Shown in pieces: positions 36,601 through 48,300 of a DNA stretch of 64,000 bases. The notes beneath the pieces were generated by a model. That model did no database searches and was not told the DNA's origin. It saw nothing but the letters and a program-made list of their open reading frames with translations. A program made the position numbers and the translations under genes. Every line of letters begins with the position of its first letter. Within the stretch, counting starts at the first letter, position 1. This DNA is from Hydractinia symbiolongicarpus. Taxonomy: Eukaryota > Cnidaria > Hydrozoa > Anthoathecata > Hydractiniidae. Location: assembly GCF_029227915.1 (NCBI RefSeq), contig NC_079888.1, positions 6,025,001-6,089,000 on the forward strand, read 5' to 3'.

Positions 36601-39600
36601 TGCAAGTCCGCAACGTATTCGAGTGCACGACACTCTGTGGTATTCATTTGGCTTTAAAACTTTAGCATGACTAAAGCTAGATGTCAGCGATGAAGATACA
36701 TTAGTTTGACTCATTTGTGGCTGGCCGGATGACGGTAAAAACGCTTTTTCAGATTTAGACTTTGAAATTATTGGTCGTAAAAATTTTTGATAAAAAAGGA
36801 AATGTTGGTGTAGTGCATCGGGCATGACTATAAATTTTTCACCATATATAGTGCTGGTTTTATAGTTATCGTTTGTCAGCACTTTGTGGCCTTCATAACC
36901 TTTTACCACTTGGAAGTTTTCAAAATCATTTAACCTTAAATTCATTATGTTGGAGGCTCTCAAACCGTTACCAATTACAAGACTTGCTATCAAATAGTCG
37001 CGGAAATTTTGAGCAAACCGCTTTGTATATTGACAGTGTTTGTCACGATTCTCAGCCTTGGATATTAATGTTTGTACATATTCGCTTTGACCAAAATTTA
37101 TAAAATGTTGTGGATGCAATAGGTGCTTCACTTTGAGCCTTCTAACCTGCACTTTTCTTTGCTTTATAAATGGGTTGAGCTGCTTATTAAAGTCTTTGAT
37201 CGTATCAGAGAGAATTTGAAGCTGCACACGACTCATTCCAGCAAACACCTGATTCCGTCGCAAGTACTGAATGAAGAAGCCAAGAGAAACATAACGTGAT
37301 GATAAAGTGCTTGCCTGAACTCCTCCATGCTTACCAATTGATTTAAACGTTGGGCGGTGATAAAAATCACGAAAGAGATGAATATTTGACATCGGGTTTA
37401 CTGGAAACATGTTCAGTTCTCTGTCAACAGCTGACCACATCAATGTCACATGGTTTCTGTGCTGAACAGAATTAGCCTTCGTATGGCCGGATGTCAACAA
37501 ATCCTGTTCAAATGCATCTAGCAGATCTTCCGAATTTTGAAAATAAATTGTAAAATAGTCAGCAAACTTTATATTCCACGTCTTTCTATCCTGTTGAGAT
37601 AGACGGCTGGCAGCTGGTGGAATGTAGTCTATGCTAGGCGATAAGGATTCTAATGGCTTAGGTTTCAGCCTTATTAATACCTCTTCATTATTATATATTT
37701 CTTCCTCGTATTCGTTCTGTTCCTCGACGACATCCGGAACAGCACTGTCTCCAGGTTTGGGATGACTGCTGTAACCTTTCACCCAATACTTAGCTCTGGC
37801 ATCTTCAACCATTTTTGCCACTTCTTCACTCTTTAACGTCTTATGGACTGGGTGCGTTTTGAGGTGGCGATCTAGCCTATAAAAAGATAAAATTTAAAAT
37901 AAATTCATAACCATCTTTAGCTCTCCTTTAAGCAAAACGAAGGTTGTATCTATCACTAAGGGTTTCAAAATGCTCAAAAAGAAACAATGCTAAAAATGTT
38001 ATTGTACTAATTGCATATATAAAAAATCCTAGAACGATAATCGCAGACAATATAATATAATAAATGAAACTATTAGTATTACCTGCTATGCCATTCATGA
38101 CATGTTTCACAAGGTAGAGGAAGATGAATTGAATGTTTGTCTGCATGACACCACAAATACAACAAACGCATCTTGGTGCTTGCCATCCTAGCGTCATCGT
38201 AACTGTACTCATGACTTTCGATCAAGTGCCTCTGTAACTTAGCACTTATAAAACTTTTACACACTGGGCATTTGTAAACATAAAATTTCTTTTTATCTGC
38301 ACCAATTTGTGACGTAACGCAATCAGTCGCTCCCAAATGCTGTTTAAGCAGTTCTTGGATTTTGTTTTCTTTTTTTCTTTTTTGTCGTTGTTTTGAAGCC
38401 TCAGATTGAAATTTTGTTTTCATTTTTTTGTTCCTTTTTTTGTTTCTGTTTTGAGGCTTCTTTACTTTCACAATTTCATCTGTGCCGTCCACATTTACTT
38501 CCGCGGAAGCTTCTGCCCTTCTAAGTAAGGACGTCTGAAAAAAGCAAAAAAGATTGCTTATGAGATAAATTGACGAAAGTTCCACAAAAAGAATGAAGCG
38601 ATAATACATAATATCTATTTTACCCTTTTCTTTGAAAACATATCTTCTTCATCTACAACAAAACACAATCACTAGGTTTATTTATCAGAATATTTTACAA
38701 AGAATAATACATCCATAGTTTTTCATAACCAAGTCTAACGTTTAAGCAGTAGTATAACGAAAGCAGAAAAAGATTAAAAACGATAAAAAAACCATCTTTA
38801 AGGAACTTAGCAGTATGGAGCAGAGCAAATTAACGCATTCAAGGCTTAAAGTGACAAGGATATAAAAAGTGTCTAAACTAACAACATGCTCTGCTCAACT
38901 TTAACATCCTTATGTTTTTATTTGCAAGTGCTGACGTCAAAACGTTACAATTGATAAATAACTACCTTCTTCGTCACTGCTTAAAGTTGGGGCGTATTCA
39001 GATGTAGAAGAGTTTAAATCATGCTAAAATAGAACATTTAATGATTAAGTAAAATAAAAACATGCAATTAAAAATTATTCGACCGAAACACCTTGGATCT
39101 TTTCTTAAAATCGCCCTATATTAAGCGATGCATATGCAACTGCCGCCCTTATTATTATAAGGACGGGCAAAATGTGAATTTTTTTGGTAAAATATTCGTC
39201 CTAGCCTTTTCTGACGCTTCAGCACTAAGAGATGAGCAGCTGGGTGCTAGGGCAGAATTTGCCTCGCCGTAATTTTTGAGCCGGAAGTGGTATTATAAGG
39301 AAACTATGTATTTACAGCCTTCATTATTACCATGACAGTAATGAATTGGACAAATTTTGAATATACTATCAAGGAGTTTTAAGAAAGAAAATACCAACTT
39401 CTTTCACAGTATCTGGTTCCTTTTCCGTCTAAATATAAGTTCAAATATCTAAAATCAATAACTTCCATAAACAAATTTTTAAATACTGCAAAGCCATATA
39501 ATATTCAAATTAGTATAATAAAAGTGAAATTAATTAGGCTTTTAGTAGCAAGTAGTAGTATTCAGTAATAATTTTTTCATAATAATTACTTAATCATGAA

Positions 39601-42600
39601 ATATTTCTTTTGCGCTTTAAACAATTCCTCCATGGTCACAAATATAAATAAGAAAAACCATTATAACAAAAGGACAATAGAAAAACATACCTCTACAACA
39701 ACTTTGCAAAAAACAGGATCTAAATAAAGAATACGAATAAGACGGGTCACCGTGATATGACTCTCAAAATTTGAATACAAGCAATTCATTACCTTCTTCT
39801 TCTAAAAGCAGTATCTCCCATGAACTTTGCTGACTAACAGGAACAAGAATTTCATACGTATTTACTAGATATCCATGTAGGCGTTCCAACCGGTCCACGC
39901 TTACATTTTTATTCCCTAAAATAGCGTAATATTAAATGGGCATTTTGCAATGAATCTATCTGAAAAAAGATAAAAACTAAATAATTTTTACACACATTCA
40001 TTTGGAAATGGCTTCGATGACACTGAGAATTTTGATATTTTACTACTTTTCTTCATTCTCCCTACTCTGTTTTCATCAAAAAATACGCCGACAACAAGCA
40101 AAAGGTCACCAGATTGTATATTTCCAACAAGATGGTGATAATCCGTTGGAAATTGAAGCATCGCTGCTTTTGTTGTACCATCTGTGATTCTCAAAAGCGA
40201 TGCAGATGGTATTGCTTCGATAACTCCAACAAGAATTGTGGAACTTTGTTTTCTACTGATTGCTTCGTTTAAATATCGAGGATTGGTGGTTGGTGAATGT
40301 TCCTAGAACAATTGTAAATATATAAACTATCAAATACCAAACGCCGATTTTAGAAGAATGAATTTAAATAATTTCACCTTTTCAGAATTGGCGTTGTAGG
40401 GCTCTAAAAAGCAAAAATTCAATGTGTGCACTGTAGTTATATTGCAGCTTAACGGTTTTTTTCAAGGCATTTGGTGCACATGGTTTAAAAAGAAGTTATA
40501 CCTGACGAACCACTGCCATTCTTTCTATAAACGTAAATTTAAAAATGTTAAATTGAGTATTATTAATGTTGTAATAACTAAAAACATCTATATTTATCTA
40601 GTCTGTTTTCATAGACAGCTTGCGAGGTTTTTGAATACGTGTAACTGAACACTCACCCATGACTTCTGGTGTCTTTAAGGCTTACCTAAAACGAAAAGTG
40701 GTGTATTAACTCATTGTTGTTGATAAAATTAACAAATTATCTCGCGGTCGCAGTTTCCAGACTTTATAAAGCCAATGTGCATAATACTAACTTCTCTACA
40801 TTGTTTCTTTCTCATTGTTTCAGAGGGTCCTATTAGGTTTGCTGCCGGTTCTAGATTAAAAAATATTTAAATCATTGTTCTTGTCTATTTACAATTTAAT
40901 AAAGGTCCCTGCACTGAAAAGTTTAATAAATAATATCACCTAAACGTTTTTCTCTTCTCTTCAAACCTTCTAAAACCATATCTTTGAAAGTTTTTGATGA
41001 GGTTTCTTCATCTATGTAAACAAAATTTTTTTTAAAACTTTGCCGGAACTCTATTTTGTAAAGTTTAAACGAATATTTTTCTTACCAGAAGTTGACTCGT
41101 TCATTTCCTCATCTCTAGAAAAATATAATTTAGAATATTTTCCAATGGAACTGTCTACCTATATACAGTGCAGATTTTTTTCTTTATTCTGGTAAAAACA
41201 ATTAATTTGTGGTTTTGTTTATGTACGATTAAATGGGAAATTTACATCAATACTTCTTCTGATAAATATATTTTTTATCACCTGAATTCTTTGTGAAAAA
41301 GTCTAAAAATAGTTCACTTACTCCATTCTTTTGAGGTAATTTTCAAGTACATTGATTGACTAAAGGTAACAATCTGATGTTATTTAACTCTAACTTTGGT
41401 ACAAAATACTACATCAGAAAGGTACTGGCCTGCACTCTTAACATTTAAGCTAACAATAGAATGAAGAAACATTTCTTACCTCCATCCGTGACAAGTTAGC
41501 CACTTTCCCATACATCAATGCTATGGCTTCTTTCAATAAAACTTTAATAACATAGTCAAAGTACTAGAATAAAATAATTTTATAAATGTATTGACAACCT
41601 AACTAAGGTGTTTGTTAAAACGCTGTAATTACCCATTTAAGTCCTTAATTTGGACTTTGTAAGTAGAAAAAGCATTTGCAAAAAGATTCACAGAAGCAAT
41701 ATTCCATAACAATACCCATCGGGTTTAACGTATCGTAGATAAATTTTTAATCTATCCAGAATATTCGTTCTTTGGTATGTGGCTGATTGAATCTCTTTGC
41801 AAATCATGTCTGCCATACACATATCAGGAAGTTGTTTCATTTTTTTTAAATTTAACAGCAAATTGAGGGTCTTTATTCCAGCCATTACAAGTTTTACGTC
41901 AATGTTCAATGTAATAGTTAACTTAAAGCTATTTTATCTGACAAAAGTTTGTTAAACTTCTGTAGATGGCAGTACCTGCGGATTTGCTTTTGTAAATCTC
42001 TCATAAAGAGCATTATGAAGCTGCATTTTCTTGTCCTCACTTACAAGCTCTTCAAAATTGGCAATGCATAGATATCCTAAAATACAACGGTTAAAATATA
42101 CTGGTAATGTAGCGTGGAGAGGGTGTAGTGGTTTTGTCTCGGGTTTCCAGATCTGGGGATATATGATCGAATCCCACTTGCTGGCAGGCAATATGGTAGT
42201 GATGTTTGTTGCAAGTTGGAAGTTCCTTTTCTATAAATTTAGATGGTTAAAAATTGACTCAGACCGCAAAAATGTTTTAATACACTAACCTTAATTAGAT
42301 AAAGCTAGGTGTTAATTTTAGGAAAGGAGGGACAACAACGAAAGGTATTTAATTAAAGCATACTTCTAGCCCGACTTCCTTTTTTGTATTTATCATGTAA
42401 GATGGACGGTACCTAATAAAACACGATAACAATTTATAACATTCTTATGCTTTTTTTTGGAATAAAGAAACTGACATATTAGTAAAGTTAAATGCCACCA
42501 TAGAAAAAGGTTCTTGCTAAGTTACCAAATAATAGTACAAAAGTAATAGTTAAAACGGCAGTCTTCGATACTTACTGTCCCAGAGAATATCCCCTTGATT

Positions 42601-43012
42601 TCTTCTCCAAACACTATTTCTTTAATGTCTTCCGCAGACAAATTATTCAGTTCTAAATATAATTGTTTAAAAATTCATTTTTACAATGGGTGCTAATTTT
42701 CCCACCAAAAAGTAGGCATTTCATATTTAATAAAAAATACTTCGTTATCTACAAACTTCGTGTATTCTAAAATTTATAAATTGGTGTCTTTACTACCGGA
42801 GGCGGCAGCTTGCAGAAGAGGAGAAAATATTTTCTAATCTATACTTCACTACACTTTTAATCCAAAAGGTTGTTAAAATAAGTTTATGATATATGTATCT
42901 ATAGAAAAAGTAATTCACCAATTAACCAAATAAAACATCCAATTGGCGTTGTTTACTGGTATGTGTACTAACCTTTTTCAATTGTGCCTAACTCGGGTTT
43001 TTGCTGCCACAT
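28360..43012 (-). CDS. Giant multi-exon gene: OB-like, C2H2, tyrosine-recombinase core and SET domain
   Basis: The start ATG is at 43012, in an exon beginning just after an acceptor (5' untranslated exon upstream). Exons with matching phase run through 42655-42581, 41109-41084, 41012-40943, 40852-40796, 40302-39996 (OB-like), small acidic exons, 38534-38083 and 37876-36214 (C2H2 fingers and recombinase core), the 35921-31662 duplicated exons, 34282-33920 (helical), then 30631-30541, 30463-30298, 29441-29286, 28800-28764 and 28401-28360 (SET and stop). Most junctions checked keep frame. Unresolved ones are around 42.58-41.68 kb, the 33.83-kb mini-exon and parts of 31.7-30.6 kb. The combined product would be a nuclear DNA-binding protein with a recombinase fold and a lysine-methyltransferase-like end. 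It could be two genes, but the in-phase link from the recombinase exon to exon 35.9 kb and the shared exon style argue for one. I recognise no named orthologue. Confidence 0.6.
31662..35921 (-). other. Tandemly duplicated symmetric exons
   Basis: Type alpha exons: 35291-35238, 33201-33148, 32493-32440 (54 bp each) and 31924-31877 (48 bp), encoding D-D-D-K-V-D-E-like acidic peptides. Type beta: 34872-34792 and 33053-32973 (81 bp each, S-D-N-[ED]-V start). Type gamma: 32185-32123 and 31736-31662 (63 and 75 bp, basic). All are phase 0 to phase 0 with canonical splice sites, so any subset can be included without breaking frame. Flanking intron sequence is also duplicated (for example CAAAATGAGGTC about 30-45 bp upstream of each alpha exon), so the copies arose by segmental duplication. 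Confidence 0.72.
33920..34282 (-). other. Helical exon of unknown fold in the giant gene
   Basis: About 120 codons follow an acceptor at 34283. The sequence is helix-rich with C-A-F-F-C-K-Q, R-L-A-D-L-P-C-E-R-L-R and W-R-K-F-L-N-E-A blocks. It does not match any domain I can name. It is flanked by duplicated exons on both sides. Confidence 0.55.
36214..37876 (-). other. Tyrosine-recombinase core exon of the giant gene
   Basis: This single 1.66-kb exon is open throughout. The core has I-G-N-G-L-R-A-S-N (first Arg), then Y-H-R-V-S-C-T-R-I-R-C-G-L (second Arg region), and N-R-E-H-T-T-D-L-H-Y-N-L (His and Tyr nucleophile). That is the full R...R...H...Y set of the tyrosine-recombinase fold. The upstream part completes a C2H2 finger begun in the preceding exon (R-H-L-K-T-H). 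It differs strongly from the recombinase at 17.9 kb, so the two are separate lineages. Confidence 0.78.
38083..38534 (-). other. Basic and C2H2 zinc-finger exon of the giant gene
   Basis: A strongly basic stretch (K-K-P-Q-N-R-N-K-K and K-R-K-K-E-N-K) is followed by a C-P-V-C...H...H finger and then C-E-T-C-H-E, whose histidines lie in the next exon (R-H-L-K-T-H) across a phase-2 intron. It suggests nuclear localisation and DNA binding ahead of the recombinase core. Confidence 0.75.
39996..40302 (-). other. OB-fold-like exon of the giant gene
   Basis: About 102 codons run I-L-V-G-V-I-E-A-I, L-R-I-T-D-G-T-T-K-A-A-M, then G-D-L-L-L-V-V-G-V. This strand/turn pattern resembles single-stranded-nucleic-acid-binding OB folds such as those in RPA and telomere proteins. 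It joins in phase to the next exon (39911-39793). The fold call is by pattern only. Confidence 0.5.
42110..42190 (+). repeat. tRNA-derived SINE-like fragment
   Basis: The sequence GTAGTGGTTTTGTCTCGGG resembles an A-box region, and GATCGAATCCCAC a B box, at tRNA-like spacing, with a stem-like TCCAGATCTGGGGA between. No mature tRNA cloverleaf closes, so a SINE head or tRNA pseudogene is more likely than a tRNA gene. It lies in an intron of the giant gene on the opposite strand. Confidence 0.45.
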
Positions 43013-45029
43013 TCTGGAAGAAACACTGAAACTGCAGGCTAAAGAAGTTTTATTCACCTTAAATATCTTCTTACCTAAAACATTTTCATAAAAATATTTT
43101 AATGCAAAGAAAACAATTCAAGTACTCCCAGCAAAACGCCTCTGTCCACAAGATGCTAACAGAAAAGATGTGCTAAACTATTAGATGTTAGATGGAATGA
43201 TTAAATGAAACAACGCCTAACAACAACAACAACAACAACAAAAAAAGAAGAAGAAAAAATAGCTGAAGATTATTTCAATAATAGAAGTGGCTGTCAAACC
43301 GCTGTTGGGGAGGCACAATTATCCTGTAGGTGGGGTAGTTTAAAAGACAACTGCTCGGCAGGGTAATTACAAAATGGCAATTGAAGGTTGAAATTCTTTT
43401 AACTTTGTTAAAAAGTAGAAAGGGAAATATGTTATAAACAAACGAATAATTATCTGAACAACCAATCAAATTGCATTTTATTTCTGTACTGTTTTATTTT
43501 GGATTGAAAATCCAGTTTTTGTGCTCCTGCTACAGTAGCTAGCTATCGAAGTTGTCACGTACGAACAAAGTTTGTGCAGCAACAATCATCTAACTTCACT
43601 TGATAAAAACAAACTTGCCTCTAAAGGAGCCAACCTTTTGTCTTGACAAAAGGTTGTTTTTGCTCAAGGAAGGAAATTCGATGTGATTAACATTAATTTA
43701 AGATAGGTATTACACGGGAAAATCGACCTCGTGTCCAGGGCCTCTTGTATTAGACCCGGTTTGTTCCATGTTCTTATAGGTGTTCTATGTTCTGATAGGT
43801 TTCTTAATTCTTATTCTAACGACATCAATTATAAATCAAAAGTACATAAGATATTTAAAACAATATTTGATGCGGTATCAAAAATACGCAAATGTTTAAG
43901 TTCTTTATTTTTATCGCTTTAGGACAAAGGGCGTAATCAGCCACCAATACATGACGAAGGTTCACGTGTGTGGTAGAAAGTGACGGATTTACTAAGGTTA
44001 AATTACTTTTCAGGAATGTAGAATATTTAGGAACAAAATACCACAAAAGTCGGTCAACACTTGCGGTAGAAAAAGCTTTAGTACAAAAATCAATTTTACT
44101 TAGGTGAGTAATGTTGTTTTGGGTGGTTTCTGAAGAGCAGAAAAACGCGTAAAGAATTTTCTATTGAATTTGTTAACTGCTCCATCAACAAAAGATGTAC
44201 CACTGTTTTGGCCTGTAAATTACCTAATTTGTAACTCGTAATTTTTACTGATACCGAGACAACTTCAGCTCCAAGCGTAGACTATTAAGAAGTTTTCAGA
44301 TTGCTTGTGAAACACCGCATAACATTTGGAACTGTAATATATTTTCTTTAGAAACCCGAAATTGTCATCTGGCGTTTAACATTGACCAAACAGCAGAAAA
44401 ACGTCTGAAAAAGACAAAAATGATTTCTATGGGCGTGTGTATGCCATTATTTTTGAGGTTGATTTGTAGATTACGGCATCAACTAAACCAAAGTTTAGAT
44501 GATGGCGCAATCTACAAACAGGGAGAAGAAATATTTAAGTTCTTGCCATTTTTGTTTAGAAGTGCTTTAACCTTATTCGATCCTGCGTATTTCCAACATA
44601 TAATGACCCGGCCGCTCCTTCCGATTGCCCGTAGTCCGTTATTCTCGATTTTTTATTAAAATCGGAAAAAACAGGAAATCGGAATAATCATGTAGCCAAA
44701 ATTCTTAGTAGAAAGATTTCCCTCGCCAAAATAAAGTTGTTCTGCAAGTTTCAAGTCTTAAGGATAATCCTAACGAAAGTTCCTACCTTTCCGATTACCG
44801 TAATGCTTCGAATAAATGCTAAACTTCAAAAGCGAAAAACTAAATTTGCAACTAAAAAAACTAAATTTGCAGAATTTCCTTATTTTACCGATGTGACAAA
44901 TATAAAAGATTGTCTTTTGTTGTATTTATAAAATTTGTATATTATAATAGTACTAATAATAGGGGGTGTTTATTCGAAGCATTACGGTATAAGGATTTTC
45001 ATGGAGATTGTCTAGAGTATAAACAAATA
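43013..45029. other. Region upstream of the giant gene, no gene recognised
   Basis: This should contain the promoter and 5' untranslated exon of the minus-strand giant gene. It has an (AAC)n tract near 43220-43240 and a perfect 12-bp inverted repeat with a 2-bp loop at 43631-43656. Open frames are short and show no recognisable domain. Confidence 0.45.
43631..43656. repeat. Perfect hairpin
   Basis: CAACCTTTTGTC, then TT, then GACAAAAGGTTG: 12-bp arms with a 2-base loop. No flanking T run or gene end explains it as a terminator, and eukaryotic genes do not use such terminators. It may be a chance or MITE-derived foldback. Confidence 0.8.
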
Positions 45030-45375
45030 TCTAAGGGTGTGTGTAAATGGGAAATCTCTTCCCGGGATGAAACTCGTCCCGGGGTGAGGTCATCCCTGTC
45101 TCTGGCCAAAGTCCTTATACTGTGTACATGTGATGAAATCTCATCCCAGCGCAAGTTCATCCCGGTCAAAATGACCGACATGAAATTTCAACCCGGGATG
45201 AAACTATGCTCAAATCTCCATGTACACAGAAAAAATACTTCATCCCGGGATGAAACTACGTTTATTTTTGTATTTTATGCGCAATGATTTTGAATAATTT
45301 CATCCCCGGATGAAAATATTCAAACAAAAAAGGTTTAATGAAATTTCATCCTGCCTAAATGTAAACGTAGTCTAA
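45030..45375. repeat. Palindrome-rich element with repeated CATCCCGGGATG units
   Basis: Within about 330 bp there are at least six TTTCATCCCGGGATGAAA-like palindromes or half-sites, at about 45060, 45075, 45140, 45195, 45240, 45300 and 45345. The left edge starts near GGGTGTGTGTAAATGGGAAA and the right edge ends near TTTCATCCTGCCTAAATG. It looks like a MITE with subterminal repeated palindromes. Confidence 0.65.
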
Positions 45376-48300
45376 AGCTCAGTGTAGTATGGCACCTAAA
45401 TAGTAGGCATACAAGTGTGTAATGAATAAATGAAAACTCAGTAAGTATCATAACCATACAGTATAGCAAAAAATATTTATTAAAACAAACCGCAGGTAGG
45501 GGTGAAGGCGGAATCCGCCCCTGGACCAAATAGGGTTTATTAAATTTCACTATTTTAAGTTTAAAATAAAACCTTAAAGACAGTTAGAAGTTACAACTTT
45601 TGTGTTTAGAATATTACCATGCATAGTTAATCATTGCTTTAACAGTTGAAAAAAACCTTACGCCTGTGTTATCACGGTGGAAAAGCGTTTTCACGGTACA
45701 CTTTTCGTCTTCAAAAAAGAATTCTCTTTTGTACCGTACTTATAATAACCCCCACCTCCAACCCGCTTTTTTACATAAATCTTTTTTAGTATGTTGCATG
45801 TGAGAATACAAAGCTTTTTTTATCCATCCGACACCTGCATGCGAATTTTTCAGGCCGCATATTTCTCAAAATATTAGATAGTGCCCATTATTCGCAAATC
45901 TCTCTTAAATTTCTACCCCTTATTATTTTATCATGACAATCAGCAAATTTTAATAATTATGTTACAGTTGTTCATAATACGCATGCGATTAACCTAATTT
46001 CCCGATTATTTCAAATTTTGCACTAAAATAGAAGAAAATAGATTTTCGAGCAATTTATAGCTCTTTTTATGCGTTATGTTAAAATTCGTTATGGAAATAA
46101 AGTAATTGAATTTTATAGGCAGATAGGGGATTTTGAGCAAATTAAAGGTCCTGATGACGTCACAGGAAAAGTGCTGACATAACCAAAATTTGTTACTGCT
46201 AGATAAAACTTCGCAAGATTTAATTTTCGCAAAGTTGGCAAGTCTCAATATCGCGCGAGAAATACATAAATAAAAAAAGGATTAGGAGGAATTTATTTAT
46301 CAATTTATATTGTTTTGAAAGAGCTGTTATGCAACAGACACGAAATAAAGACCGCTAAGTTAAAACTCGCATGCGTATTAAACGTAGTTTTCAGGAATCA
46401 AAAAGAAGGAAATTAGTGAAAGGAATCCAAACTTAACGAGATTTAATTTATTTTAATGCGGTGTATTGCAGCAATTGGTTATTTTTTTGGCAGGTTTCTT
46501 TTATTAATCCATTTCGTTCATACTTTACTTTTAGCAAAATTATTTTAAGCCAGACTTTCTAAGGAATTATTTTTTTTGCTATTATATGAGAATGGAACAG
46601 TGTTTCTGTCCCACCTGTATATTTTAAAGATCAATCCAAAAACCAATCTCGTAAAAACTTAAATTAAGCGAAATATTTCAAATTCCATTCGCCACTTTCT
46701 GTCTGATTAAGTATAAACTATGTAAGAGACCAGGCTGGTACTTTTTCAAGTTTTTGACAAAATCCAGCCTAATTTTTTTTTTAAATACAGGTTCTTAAGA
46801 CACACTTATGTAGCAGTTTACTTACTTGCATAATAGAACTATTGCATGGTAATTTTAAAACTGCCCTCTTTATAGAGCACAATTTGTAATGGTAAATACA
46901 TGATACAATTAGTAGTGCATACAAACTTTACGTAACTATGTAAGTATTTATGGTGAATATTAGGGTGAATGATATACAGTTCAGTAATAATTTATTTCTT
47001 TTATATTGTGTACTGATAACAAAACCCAATACACACATATATATAAATATATGTATTCAAAATATTTTTAATGTTGTGTAAAAAAAGGACGGATAGTGTG
47101 GTTATATATGTAAAGAAAAAACTCGTGTTTCTCATCCGACATTACTGCTACTCTTCTATTAATTGTTCTCGATCAGTCAATCCCAGTTATTGTCTTAAAA
47201 CAGTTAAGATCTTAACATAACGTAACAAAAACACTTCTTCCTTCGTTAAACAGGATCTAGATGCTTCCAACAATCGTATTTTCGATACTTTCTTGCTTTC
47301 TTTTCTTGTAGGTTAAGTGGAAGTTCTTATCCATGTCAAAGTTTTGATCTATACAACCGTGCCGAAATATTTATAAGTCGCAGTTGAGTTAATTTTGATC
47401 ATGTTGCAATACCAAACACCATATATTCAATTATATTTTCTTCAAAACCAGCTAATTCGTATTTTAATAGATAATTTGACAGTGAATTCGTTTTTAATAA
47501 TTTCGACTTTTAGGCAGATGTGGTCGATGCTACACTAATTTAATATATTCGAGAATAGGGATAACGGTGTAGGTATACTTTAGGTAAAAACATCTTCCAA
47601 TGGCAGAAGTACAACATAAAAGTTAATATACATAATATAATATCTATACAATATGCAAAGTTTCACATAAAATACAACTAAGCGTTTTTAGAGATACGAG
47701 TTGTTACATTATATGAAAGGTGACCAAAAATGCAACACTGATATATGTAATAGTCGTGTATGTAATGTCCATGTATGCGATGCTCATGTATGTAATACTT
47801 GTGCATGTCTAAAAATGAAAAACTATATAATAACAAATTACTTTCCTTAAGCTAATACATTCGTGAAATACAATGTTAACAATGGCTTGTTTATAGCTAT
47901 AAAAAAACTTTTGCGATGAGAATATTTTTCAGATCTTATTTTTGCTATCTCGTATAGAAAAACTCACGGTGTCCTTTTGTTTACCCTTATTCAAAATGGA
48001 AAGAAATATTTAGTAGAAATAGAAAAAAAAATGTGTAGTTGAAAAAAAATAATCAAGAAACAAATATGTATTATGCGTATGTATCATGTGTATGTATTTA
48101 AGATATAAAAAAGTTTCAATTTCTAACACGATAAAAAATCAATGTCATTTTCCTCTACTTAAATCTAAGCAGAGAATGTAACGACAAACCAATACGAAAA
48201 CCTACGGCTGGCTTTTCCGCTTTATAATAAATACTTACTAACCCAACCACCGGCTACCACTCCTTCTCTTTAGTATATATTTAGATCTAAATATATAGCA

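Noticed and set aside
42110-42190. Functional tRNA gene
   Set aside because: A and B boxes are approximate and no full cloverleaf closes. A SINE fragment fits better.
43631-43656. Rho-independent terminator
   Set aside because: The hairpin is perfect but this is eukaryotic DNA and no gene ends there.
44420-44931. Short open frames at 44420-44659 and 44737-44931
   Set aside because: No motif, no splice partners, biased AT composition; treated as noise.
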